NCBI GenBank assembly: GCA_947561395.2
Contig: OX387187.1
Location: forward strand, 23,665,829-23,729,828
Length of the DNA stretch: 64,000 bases
Origin: Buxus sempervirens
Lineage: Eukaryota; Streptophyta; Magnoliopsida; Buxales; Buxaceae
Direction: 5' to 3'
Shown: positions 33,701 through 43,285 of the stretch, one piece after another
How the letters are laid out: the number at the start of each line of letters is the position of its first letter
How positions within the stretch are numbered: the first letter of the stretch is position 1
Made by a program: the position numbers and the translations under genes
Notes under the pieces: generated by a model
What the model saw: only the letters and a program-made list of their open reading frames with translations
Told to the model about the DNA's origin: nothing
The model's database searches: none

Positions 33701-34336
33701 ATACCAACTGGAATACCCATAATGTTTGCACCCCCCAGAGTTGACCCAGCCAACGAAGTCACCATTGAATATGCGCCACCCGAGGACGAGATACCAATGG
33801 CAATCGCCCTCAGTGGATCATGGGTAAGGGTATCGTCCGAGTCTGGCCCCCGATTAGAGAGAAGCCAGAACAAGCCGGCAGGAGGCGCAGCACAGGATCC
33901 TATCTACATCTCTTCTGACGAGAGCGCCAACATGGTACTAGCTGGAGAACCAGAGAAGACGATTGCTATCGACCAGGAAGATGGGGCACCACTGAAGAAT
34001 TGGAGCGCCATGCCTTTTGCTATCAGCAAAGCTGCTATCCCAAAGGGGGTTTCTGCCACCTTTGAGATTTCTGTTGTAGCTACTGCTGAAATTTTTAATG
34101 AATATCTCAATGCTTCCTACTACTTGCATCTGTTTGAAAATGAAAATAACAAAAATAAGCAACTTGAGCATCGCGACCTTAGTGTCAGTCCCGACGCACA
34201 CCTGGAAAATCTGGGGCACGGGATAGGTAATAAGATTGCCGCAAGTGAACAAAAAGAACAAAAAGAAATCGAAAAGCCAGTCCAGATGGCAATAATAAAT
34301 GAAATGCATGAGCCAGTGTCCAAACCTGAAAACTAG
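30746..34336 (+). CDS. Element 2 gag end, protease, G-patch and unknown C-terminal region
   Basis: A long open frame continuing gag. The zinc knuckle is CEYHSGAPGHHTNRC near 30827. A long acidic, proline/serine-rich linker follows, then the Tat aspartic protease with MIDNGSALNICP near 32390 and the FNLLIGRLWLH flap-side motif. A G-patch-like segment (GDGLGKYKQGI...FGLGFRP, about 32905-32990) follows. The next ~440 residues match nothing I recognise. They are acidic and proline-rich, with a repeated phrase (EVTMAFAPPDEE and EVTIEYAPPEDE), and end in a charged tail. Frame 30746-34336 is uninterrupted, but RT, RNase H and integrase are absent before the polypurine tract at 34613, so element 2 cannot move by itself. 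Confidence 0.75.
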   Translation: MLKKGYLQVKALNPRLVNARSYNAAERCEYHSGAPGHHTNRCWDLRHDIQDLIDSKRIMVDPPAPPAQTPAAGVTANPLPDHSKASTSRTANQVSSDQGTGRLDPSILIGQPRQTVKVQLRAETHPTALTVMESADVCVIEDEPQSSEEVTGPWNPVQCGWISNSASPPCREGIGSSEGPWFRNGPQDTDASVGSSRVPSQMSTGRPPEYMSATSELDLQSFTDPLSAEPSSESSSHGTSEWFVPPHATEEEEPPSTPESATLLDPYESSDESTDTDSEDTSAEGSRTVNVIEGDGSDFPTDLPLVHFHPHTDQEFFYPTPLANPSALNILDIMDSPPQDPFHLSFEPPTLNLSKLNLEPPSYKAAPPPYPTQSFHHQATSTTTIEAEIDRITRSGRYVNTDPPPALEGAEAGVEAKRKEKGKDVVTELPQTLKRKGMATEEEIIDLHHSVFTSEYDLLQQLNKVPAQISIMRLLIDSEKHRVVLMKVLGDAHVPADIDPEQLGAVVSVIMAPQAISFSAADLPSEGFNHTEPLYITVKCIDLIVKHAMIDNGSALNICPMRTFHSLQLSPTMIKPSGHNVRGFDNARRDSLGEVTLVIIIADRPFTMEFELMDINASFNLLIGRLWLHQAGVVSSTLHRMVRFVSGNELITVHAEDHREFERVGVPYVDYELPTTLNFQAVEMVQVKRILESDRGRQLSKRRKKYMFSVADCADWGLRAGDGLGKYKQGIKAAIQPYEQTTRFGLGFRPQPEDYSRLLGNRAERKRARTEGRDPHWPICMHENLYHRFTNMEREAAQANENIVPQGWGDEFLDTPAKEEDYLQGLAQMLWEEPPSMEMIGDIVEVDPLAPEGSPDGLPALVALDSVDEVTMAFAPPDEEFIPDGIPVNSAIMLEVPPPTPVEESEEEGPIMYVCMMEGRDSSGAPTRRPRSPPPPPYIPHPGTRDGLNRMFRSMPQVLGPVPEEVYHAAYGKWAPPAYSSTVPGIPTGIPIMFAPPRVDPANEVTIEYAPPEDEIPMAIALSGSWVRVSSESGPRLERSQNKPAGGAAQDPIYISSDESANMVLAGEPEKTIAIDQEDGAPLKNWSAMPFAISKAAIPKGVSATFEISVVATAEIFNEYLNASYYLHLFENENNKNKQLEHRDLSVSPDAHLENLGHGIGNKIAASEQKEQKEIEKPVQMAIINEMHEPVSKPEN

Positions 34337-34580
34337 CAAGAACTCAACAAGTCAGAAACAGGTTGGTGAGCTCAAGTCCAATCTAATCTCTTTCAAACAT
34401 AAACTAAATGCTAAAGAGTTGTCCCGCAAAAACCTGAAAAGCAAAGGGTAAGGAAACTCCGAAGCCTGGAAGCGACTCCATATCATTTGGACGCTTCCCT
34501 TTCTTCATAAAGACTTCAAAGGACTAAGCTCGTTGACCATGTCGACAGAAATGCCAGGCGCAAAAACGAGTTTCTTTTTT
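34337..34580 (+). other. Element 2 3' untranslated spacer
   Basis: A 244-base spacer between the stop and the polypurine hairpin. No gene or repeat is recognised. Confidence 0.5.
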
Positions 34581-34626
34581 CTCTTTGCCGTTCATCCGCA
34601 AAGTGACTCCGGCAAAGAGGGGCAGC
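34581..34626 (+). other. Polypurine tract with pairing upstream arm
   Basis: The polypurine tract CAAAGAGGGGCAGC (34613-34626) ends exactly at the LTR. CTCTTTGCCG at 34581-34590 is the perfect complement of CGGCAAAGAG at 34610-34619, which would put the start of the tract in a 10-bp stem. Element 1 has the same layout at 58235-58279. Confidence 0.7.
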
Positions 34627-35028
34627 TGTAAGCACCTCATTTTTGCGCTCCCGGAAGTGCCGGGAATGCAAACCCTAGATAGAAAGTCAAACCCTAAGGG
34701 GTGAAAATTTGACTTTTTGATCAGGTGAGAATTGACCATCTTGCTCCATGTCAGTGAATAGAGAATCTCGACACGGTTCTAACACAACTAAGTTTGCTGG
34801 AATCGGAGTCCGGATGAGGGACTTCGAGCCGGTCAAACTTGAGAATGAGCCGAAAGTTGACTTTTTGCCAAACCCCGAGCCAAGTGTTTAGCCCAATCCC
34901 AATGGATAGAGGACTTCGATACGGTTCCAACGCAATTGAGTTTGCTCAAATCGGAGTCCGAATGGAAAAGATATGAGCAGTCAAAGCTAAGGGCATTATG
35001 GGAATTTTAGCGATGCCACATGGGATGC

Positions 35029-35100
35029 CACGTGTGCACAAGGAGTGCTCACATGGGATGCCACGTGTGTGCATGGGAGCTCCACATGGGAGGCCACGTG
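35029..35100 (+). promoter_or_regulatory. Triple G-box cluster
   Basis: CACGTG at 35029-35034, 35062-35067 and 35095-35100, exactly 33 bp apart, each in a GCCACGTG context. It is about 320-390 bp upstream of the TATA-like site. Confidence 0.6.
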
Positions 35101-35134
35101 GACCCAATGAGTGCTTCACATGTGTCACCTCCAA

Positions 35135-35400
35135 GACATCTTTCACCTCCCATGCAACCTTTCACCTCCCAAGACACCTTTCCTCTCCCCAAGCAACCCT
35201 TCAGCTCCCCATGCAACCTTTCCTCTCCCCAAGAAACCTTTCCTCTCCCCAAGCAACCCTTCAGCTCCCCATGCAACCTTTCCTCTCCCCAAGCAACCCT
35301 TCCTCTCCCCAAGACATCTTTCAGCTCCCCATGTAACCTTTCCTCTTCCCATGCAACCTTTCACCTCCCAAGACATCTTTCATCTCCCCAAGGCAACCAT
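35135..35400 (+). repeat. Pyrimidine-rich minisatellite
   Basis: Variants of CCTTTCCTCTCCCCAAGCAA and CCTTTCAGCTCCCCATGCAA alternate about ten times. Long reading frames here are by-products of the repeat. It sits between the G-boxes and the TATA-like site. Confidence 0.8.
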
Positions 35401-37368
35401 CCATCTTCCATGATTTAAAAAGAAATTTTCTCCAACACTTCCAAGGGGGCTACCATTCGAATTCTCCAACCCTCTCTCCCACTTCTCTTCACTTCAACAC
35501 CTCCACTCCAGCTCCCATTCGAACTCCTCTCTCTCAAGAGCTCTCTTCCACCATCTCCAATCTCCTCCATTCGAACGACTCCCCTCCATCTCTCTTGGCT
35601 TCTCACAAAATTACCTCTCCTTTATCTCTTCCTCTCCATCTCCATCCAAGCAAGTGGAAGTGCTGTTGTGTTTGGTGCTGCCAAGGAGGAGGTTACAGCT
35701 ACATTTTGGCTTCAATGAGGTGTCTCCACCTTGCACAAGGACTAAGGACCCCAAGGTAAGGTTTCCCTTGGTGTCTTGTTTAACATATAGGAGAATGAGC
35801 TCATTTGGAACATGTTAGGTTACTTTAAACCTTGTATGATATTCTCTTCTTCTTCTTGAGTGTGCCTTTGTTTTCGTCCTCTTCCCTTCTTCTCATGTCA
35901 CCATTAAAGTAGTAAAATCCCATGGTAAGGGGAGGTTTTCAACCAACTAAAAGGGAAGGTGAGAGGTTACTTTTCACATGTTTTAAAGGTCTCTTAGCTA
36001 CTATATTTTCTATTTGAATAAGGGAGCGTGTTCCCTTCTCCCTTCTCAGCTATTGTACCCCCTTTAAAACCCCCATTATCCTTTCTTCTTAATGGTTTTT
36101 TTTTCTTTACATTAAGGCTTGCTGTTTTTTTTTTTTTTTTTTTGTGTTATGAGTGTTATAAAGCATGCTTGCTTGAGGTAAAACTCTCCACATGACTATA
36201 TTGAAATGCATGTTCCCCGTACCCCCTCCTTCCATGGTGTTCTCGGCTTTTACTTTGAGGTGAAATGCAAAGTCTCTCTCCCCTCTCTAGGAACCTCTAA
36301 TACACACCCACTTGAATCCCCATACCATGTTCCTTCTCCCCCTCCCTTTCTACTGTTTTGTGTACCCCAAGCATGCCCCCCATCCCCCACTCTTTGTCAC
36401 CACTTCCACACCATTCCGGCATGCTCCACCACCCCTCCAAGTATGCCATGTCCAGCACACATATGTACACGAAGGTAGCATGCTGGGTTCTTACTTAATC
36501 ACACATCCTTTGTATATGTACTTGATCACACACATACACTTACACTGTAGTTTAAGCATATTTAAAAAATGTTTGTTATGTGATGTTTAGTTGCTGCTAC
36601 ATGATGTTAGATGATGTTTAGTTTGCTGTTTTGATGATTAGTTGCTGTTATGTGGGGTTTTGGTTAAGTGTTTGTTAAGTGGAATGCATGGCCTGGCTGC
36701 CAAGGGCTTGGGGCAAGGCCCCTAACCTCCTTCCCCTCCCCTTGGTTCCAAATACACTCGGAAATGGTCATGAGTGGGTTATTCCCCAATCCCCAGTATC
36801 ACCTAGGGCCTAGGGGTATCCGGCAACTAAGGCTGGATCACCTAGGGCCGGATACACACAAAGATATAATTTTTGTGTATTTTGATGTTTCTTACCGAAT
36901 TTTGAAGTGATTTGAGCCGAATCAAATAAACCAACAGGGTTTCCGGGCCACCCGGAAACCCAATTTGGGACTCGGACCAATGTCCAATTTGGAACATCAG
37001 TGGGCCTTCCAACGGGGCCCACCAAGCCCAATAAACCCTAAAGCATGCAAAATAAACAAGCTAAGTAAAGTGAATTAATCGAACCAGATGGGCCAAGCCC
37101 AATGTGGCCCATCCGAAATTTGATACATGGAATTGGTGTGTTTAAATGAGTGGTTTGGCCGAGACCCCGGGCAAGGGCCTATCGGGCCCACCAAAGCCCA
37201 CTAATCAACCCAAGTTAGGGTGTAAGCCTTACACTTCTAGAACTTAGGCTTTCAAGCCTAAAATTGGACTATGGGCCTGTAGACACCCCAAATTGCACAA
37301 ACAGTCATCAAAAATCATTATCTCCTGGAAAGCCAGCACAGAATTTGAAGAAAATACACTTTTACCTG

Positions 37369-37508
37369 TATCCGGATTGAGTATCCGGATACAAGTACCC
37401 TTTCCCGTATCCGGATAGTCATACCGGATACGTGTGAGCCTTAGCGTATCCGGTACCATGTACCGGATACCTTAAGACCCTTTGTTATCCGGTCTGATGT
37501 ACCGGATA
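37369..37508 (+). promoter_or_regulatory. Four TATCCGG-N9-CCGGATA sites, 39-bp period
   Basis: Sites start at 37369, 37408, 37447 and 37486, exactly 39 bp apart. Each is 23 bp: TATCCGG, nine variable bases, CCGGATA. Arms are invariant in all four; spacers and the 16-bp gaps vary. The array lies about 160-300 bp upstream of the TATA box and is duplicated in the 3' LTR at 58371, 58410, 58449 and 58488. Confidence 0.9.
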
Positions 37509-37665
37509 CCTTAAGTTTGCTCAAAATTAGGGTTTTCCGAGAGCTTTTCACTTTTACCATCATGTCCCTCATTAAATGAGGGGAAATCGCGGAAATAACC
37601 TTAGGGTTTAGGTTGGAGTGGTTCTAGACATTAAGTTGTGTCTACCAATGACCTTAGCCCTTGCC

Positions 37666-37673
37666 TATAAATA
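37666..37673 (+). promoter_or_regulatory. Element 1 LTR TATA box
   Basis: TATAAATA followed by GGAGCCTCC, with CCAAT 20 bases upstream. This is the best core promoter in the LTR. The 3' LTR copy is at 58668-58675. Confidence 0.75.
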
Positions 37674-39553
37674 GGAGCCTCCTCCTTGAGCAAATGGCAC
37701 ACAACTCTTGTTTTGAATTCTCGCAAAGAAGAACTCCAAGAGAAGAAGGAAACCGCTGTGGAATCGCCTCCAGCACTCAGGTAAGCCTCAACTTTTCTTT
37801 TTATTTTCTGTCTTTACATTCCTAGATCTAGATCTCTTCTTCTACCTTTCTGTAGTGTAAAGCCTTGTTTGTATGTGTGGAAATCCTTCCCTGGCTCAAA
37901 GTATCTCAAGACTCCCCTAGCCGTAAAACGTGAAGGCGGATCTAGGAGAAACGAGACTAGGGATTGACCCTAGTGCTAGAACCCATGTAGCGTAAGGCTT
38001 TTTGATTGATTGTAAACCGTTCCATATTCAAAGTACCCTTGATTATCTTAAAGAGAACAGAGGGAAACGATAATGGAACGGAACCCTAGGCTATGCTAGA
38101 ACCTATTTTGTTGAATCTATATGCATGTGTATGGATCTTGCTAGGTTTTTTTCACTTTTGCACACATATCACTATTTTGGCGGGGTAGGCTCATATTTGG
38201 GGTTTATTACATTTATTGTGATAAAACCCAAATAAATGGCCTCAATCAATTCTGGAATGCCTTTCGGATGATTTTGAAGTATTTGTGTTCATCTTGCACG
38301 GATTTCATTTTTTTATCAATTTTCGGATTTGGTTTTTACTCAAAAATGGCTTAGCTTGACAGCACCTGTACCCTTACTTTGGACGTCCGTAACTTCATCA
38401 TCCGGATGAATTTTGGGGCGATTCCAGAACCATGGGAAAGGTGAGGCTGTCTAGTTTATGTCCACCAAATTTCATGAATTTCTATCAAGCCGATTTTTGA
38501 CACTTCTCTGTCGAAGTTAAGTGGACAGTTCAGGTCCAAGTACAGAACTTGTCACTTCGACGGACCGCCATGTGTTCGTTTTAAGTCCGATTCGAGTGAT
38601 TTTTGTTTCTGAGTACTCCTTTATGAGTCTATTTTCAAATCCAGTTGGTTTCATAATTTTTGGATTCCATTTGAATTATTGGTAGCCGATTTACTCAGGA
38701 CTGCTCATTTGCATTTTTCTGGGTAAATCTGTGATCTTCGGGGCCTGTTCGGGAGACCACCCAAGGCACATCCGAAGGGATTTTTGTATGAGGCTAGTTT
38801 CTGTTGAAAGATGGCCATACAGACTTCAATCACACCAAATTTCGTGGATTTCTATGTAGTGGATTTTTCTAGACAATTTTCCAAAGTTGCCCACTTACTA
38901 CTTTTAAAAATCCCCAACAGCAACTTCAAAGGAGCATAACTCCTAGATTTTTCATTGGAATGAAGTGAAATTTTGCATGAGACTCTTATTTACCCTAATC
39001 TTTCAAATGGATTTGGTTTGGGTCAATTTAGAATTGGATTTGAATGATTTCAAGGCAAGTGGTATACTTTTTACCAAATTTTCCGAATTTGATTTAACTT
39101 GGTTTTGAGCAACTTGTGCTTTGATTTCCATCTTTTAAGATATTCCAGAAATGATATTGACATAAGAGAGGATCTAAAATCCATTTAGATCTTCATGTGA
39201 AAATATCACACATTAATCCTTTTTCAAGGTTTTCTATGATTTTAGCAAGCTTTCTTACTTTATTTTTGCATGAACATACACTTGGCAACCACTTCGTGTG
39301 GATGAATGGGGGTGCCTAACACCTTCCCCCGTTCATAATCTAATCCCCTTACCCATCTCTGGATTTTATTTTCAAGTAGGATTATTTTTATCCTAGAATT
39401 TGTCTTTTGGCTATTTTTGCCTATTTTTGATCTTTTGGTGTCCATTCTCACCCCAAAATCATGAATGGTGGCGACTCTCCCACTTTTTGCGTTGAGCCCG
39501 TGTGTTGACGGAGGGGACGATCACTCCGGTGATTTTTTCCCATGTCTCACAAC

Positions 39554-39572
39554 TGGCGACTCTGCTGGGGAC
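39554..39572 (+). other. Element 1 primer binding site (tRNA-Arg type)
   Basis: TGGCGACTCTGCTGGGGAC begins two bases after the LTR end. This is the primer sequence typical of Ogre elements, complementary to the 3' end of a tRNA-Arg. Identification rests on recall of the family. Confidence 0.85.
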
Positions 39573-41496
39573 TTGTGGATTTAAGCCTATTTGTGTATAT
39601 TCATGCTTTTTCATCACTTTTGAATGCTTGCTATTTTGCTTTTTTGTGAATATTGTTGTATCTTAAATCTGAATGGGATGCTTAAAATTTTTTCATGGAT
39701 AAGGGCATGGTTAGGTTGCTTGATTTGGTTTAAGGGAAAAACCCACATTGTTATATGACTTTTGCTATATTATGTGTTAGCATGGGTTTTGGGGTTAGAA
39801 TGCCATGAAAAATATACAAAGTTGAAAATCTGGAAATTTCAGGTTTGTCTTGGGTATTCAAGCATGTTTCCCATGAATGAAGTTTTTGTTGTGCTTAATG
39901 TTTGCTTTATGCCATGCTTGGGGTTTTGGGGTATAGGATGACATGATGTGAGCATGAAAACCATGAGCATGAAATCTGAAATTCAGTAGCCATCATATGA
40001 GTTTTCAAGCATGTTTTTACCATCAAAACTCTCTTTATACCATGTCAAGTAGTGGCTAGAATTTTTGGGCATTAATTTGGAGTATAAGTGATGCACTTTT
40101 GAGCATGAGAAATCTGAAAATTTTAGTGCATATTTCTGGAGATTTTAAGCATGTTTTACCTCATTGAAACACTTTGGTATCATGTCAAGTAGTGCTAAAA
40201 TTTTAGGCTCCAATTTGGGGTAGAAATGGTACACTTTGAGCATGAAAAAGAGCATGAAATCTGGGATTTTAGGGAATGCTTTTGAGTTTCAAGCATGCTT
40301 ACATGATTTAATGGTTGTTTGTACAAATGACATGTTTTGTATAACACTTTTTGGGCATGTAATATTTTTTGTGCATATTTGGTGCTTGCTTGCTTGTATT
40401 TAGCTTCATTATTTTGTCATATATGCCTTGGCTTGAAATTGAATGCATGGCTACGAAAAAGAGTGGCAAGGGGCTGGGACGTTGTGAATGTTACCACAAT
40501 TTAAAATTGCACTTGAGCACTTGAAACAATTTGCACAGCCTACCCTTTACCTATTAGGAAGTTGAACCATGAATGTGTGTAGCTTGGCGCACCGAGGTCG
40601 TGACTTCGGAAAGCGAAAGTGAAAACATTTACCTTAGAATTTGGGTCAATGATGTGATGACAATGGGATCTGTGATTCGATTCCGGGCATCACTAGACTT
40701 GAGTTCTAAGTTGCCAATTAAGCCAAAACCCAAAAACCATACGCTTGAAGGTGGAGAAACACGTTTTCGGCTAAAAGCACACAATTGCGTTTGGGGAATT
40801 GGGTGTAAATGTGGGAAGGCCGTTTGCATGTTTTACAGGCCAAGGTATAATGTGAATACCATATTGAATGAAGGTAATACAAGGTGGCAAGGTAAAGCCA
40901 TGTTCTTTTCCTAAATTTGGGGAATTTTGCAAGTATGATGTCCAAGCCCAATTTGGGGCAAGTTTTGAAGGTCAAATTAAGGTGAACATCAATTGGGAAT
41001 GAAAAAAATCAAATCTGGTGAAAAAATGAGTCAAAAAGGGCCATTTCGGCAATAACCGGCAACTCAGGCCGGTTAATAACAGCTCTAATCATATCCGGTA
41101 CATATTTTCGGATACAAAGACATATGCGGATATCCGGTTAGATTGACCGGATACAATAAGGCATATTCTCATCCGGAATAATATACCGGATACGTTCAAA
41201 AATGCACAAATTGGCTTTTCAGCCCAAGTTTTCAGAATAAAATGCCTAAAACACTGTGGATAATCCTTAGGCACCCCGAAAAGAACATAAGGAATGTTCC
41301 CAAAAATACAAAAAAAAAAAACAAAAACAAAAAAGAATAAAATAAAATATTCTTTCAGGATTTAACCTAAGTTTGAAAATCAAAGAGGAAACCAAGGTGT
41401 CATATTTTTTGACACCAACTCAACTCAAACATGTGTCAGTCAAACTCTGGAACTTGAAAACTGAGAAAATTCAACAAATTTGAAGAAGAAAAAAAA
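39573..41496 (+). other. Element 1 leader, non-coding, with degenerate repeats
   Basis: No convincing gene. At 39780-40300 a phrase of about 110-135 bases recurs imperfectly (GAGCATGAAA...AAATTTT...CAAGCATGTTTT, and CATGTCAAGTAGTG near 40045 and 40178). Four TATCCGG-type sites lie at 41053-41192. A-rich runs follow at 41300-41345. Confidence 0.55.
41053..41192 (+). promoter_or_regulatory. Four TATCCGG-type sites in the leader, 39-bp period
   Basis: Sites start at 41053 (TAACCGG...CCGGTTA), 41092, 41131 and 41170, each 23 bp with a nine-base spacer and each 39 bp from the next. In the first site both arms changed together (TAACCGG and CCGGTTA), keeping the symmetry. Confidence 0.85.
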
Positions 41497-43080
41497 AACC
41501 TTTGGTTGGTTATTTTTATCAATCAAACCAAAAAAAATGGGACACTTGGAAGCCCTAGAATATTCCATGAAAACCTTTGGTTGGTTGTTTTTATCAATCA
41601 AATCAAAAAAAAAAATGGGACACTTGGAAGCCCTAGAATATTCCATGAAAACCTTGGTTGGTTATTTTTATCAATCAAATCAAAAAAAAAAAAATGAAAA
41701 CCTTGGTTGGTTATTTTTATCAATCAAATCAAAAAAAAAGTGGGACACTTGGAAGCCCTAGAATATTCCATGAAAACCTTGGTTGGTTATTTTTATCAAT
41801 CAAATCAAAAAAAAAAATGAAAACCTTTGGTTGGTTATTAATCAAATCAAAACATTTGTGGGATACTTGGATAGAGTAGTCCAAGACACCCTTGGTTGGT
41901 TATTTTTATCAATCAAACCAAAAAAAGTGGGACACTTGGAAGCCCTAGAATATTCCATGAAAGCCTTGGTTGGTTATTTTTATCAATCAAATATCAAAAA
42001 AAAAATAAAATGAAAACCTTGGTTGGTTATTTTTATCAATCAAACCAAAAAAAATGGGACACTTGGAAGCCCTAGAATATTCCATGAAAGCCTTGGTTGG
42101 TTATTTTTATCAATCAAATCAAAAAAAAATGTAAACCTTGGTTGGTTATTTTTATCAATCAAACCAAAAAAAGTGGGACACTTGGAAGCCCTAGAATATT
42201 CCATGAAAGCCTTGGTTGGTTATTTTTATCAATCAAATCAAAAAAAAAATGAAAACCTTTGGTTGGTTATTTTTATCAATCAAATCAAAACATTTGTGGG
42301 ATACTTGGATAGAGTAGTCCAAGACACCTTTGGTTGGTTATTTTTATCAATCAAATCAAAACATTTGTGGGATACTTGGATAGAGTAGTCCAAGACACCT
42401 TTGGTTGGTTATTTTTATCAATCAAATCAAAACATTTGTGGGATACTTGGATAGAGTAGTCCAAGACACCTTTGGTTGGTTATTTTTATCAATCAAATCA
42501 ATACATTTGTGGGATACTTGGATAGAGTAGTCCAAGACACCTTTGGTTGATTATTTTTATCAATCAAATCAAAACATTTGTGGGATACTTGGATAGAGTA
42601 GTCCAAGACACCTTTGGTTGGTTATTTTTATCAATCAAATCAAAACATTTGTGGGATACTTGGATAGAGTAGTCCAAGACACCTTTGGTTGGTTATTTTT
42701 ATCAATCAAATCAAAACATTTGTGGGATACTTGGATAGAGTAGTCCAAGACACCTTTGGTTGGTTATTTTTATCAATCAAATCAAAACATTTGTGGGATA
42801 CTTGGATAGAGTAGTCCAAGACACCTTTGGTTGATTATTTTTATCAATCAAATCAAAACATTTGTGGGATACTTGGATAGAGTAGTCCAAGACACCTTTG
42901 GTTGGTTATTTTTATCAATCAAATCAAAACATTTGTGGGATACTTGGATAGAGTAGTCCAAGACACCTTTGGTTGGTTATTTTTATCAATCAAATCAAAA
43001 AAAAAAAAAAATTGAAAACCTTGGTTGGTTATTTTTATCAATCAAATCAAAAAAAATTGGGACCCTTGGAAGCCCTAGAA
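41497..43080 (+). repeat. 71-bp tandem repeat block in the leader
   Basis: The unit is CCTTTGGTTGGTTATTTTTA, TCAATCAAATCAAAACATTT, GTGGGATACTTGGATAGAGT and AGTCCAAGACA. GATACTTGGATAGAG recurs about every 71 bp, ten times between 42300 and 42960. The first part (41497-42240) mixes a second variant that ends GGGACACTTGGAAGCCC and AAAA runs. Short reading frames here are by-products of the repeat. In many Tat elements such blocks sit near the 3' end; here it precedes gag. Confidence 0.9.
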
Positions 43081-43285
43081 TATTCCAACTCAAAACAAAA
43101 AAAAAAAAACAAAAACAAAAACAAAAAATTTTTTTCTGGCTGGTGTTCACCTAACCTACTGGTTTACATATATAGGGGTGACTCAAGTTAAGTGGAAGCT
43201 AACATGTTCTATTCATTTTTTTCCACAAGTACATTTACACTTATTGGCAATCATTGCTCCCGTGACCAGATCCAAAGCAAGAACA

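Larger units (their letters stand above)
37278..39551 (+). mobile_element. Element 1 5' LTR
   Basis: Starts TGTAGACACCCCAAATTGC and ends CATGTCTCACA. The upstream part is short (about 390 bp to the TATA box) and carries four TATCCGG sites. The transcribed part is about 1.9 kb, with a strong donor-like CAG/GTAAGC at 37781, 115 bases after the TATA box. No coding capacity is recognised. Confidence 0.95.

Noticed and set aside
30791-34323. Many minus-strand frames opposite the element 2 gag-protease frame
   Set aside because: They have no motifs and follow from the codon bias of the long plus-strand frame.
34998-35606. Proline/serine-rich and glycine-rich frames on both strands
   Set aside because: They arise from the G-box region and the CT-rich minisatellite of the LTR.
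37369-37508. CRISPR-like array (regular 39-bp period, 16-bp gaps)
   Set aside because: The repeat is an inverted site with a variable centre, it recurs in LTRs and at gene starts, and the DNA is clearly plant. No cas genes exist here.
40573-40914. 113-codon frame in the element 1 leader
   Set aside because: No motif, no relative in the window, and it lies in a non-coding leader with degenerate repeats.
41480-43190. Several short frames with a repeated VIFINQ/GYFYQSN phrase
   Set aside because: They are translations of the 71-bp tandem repeat.
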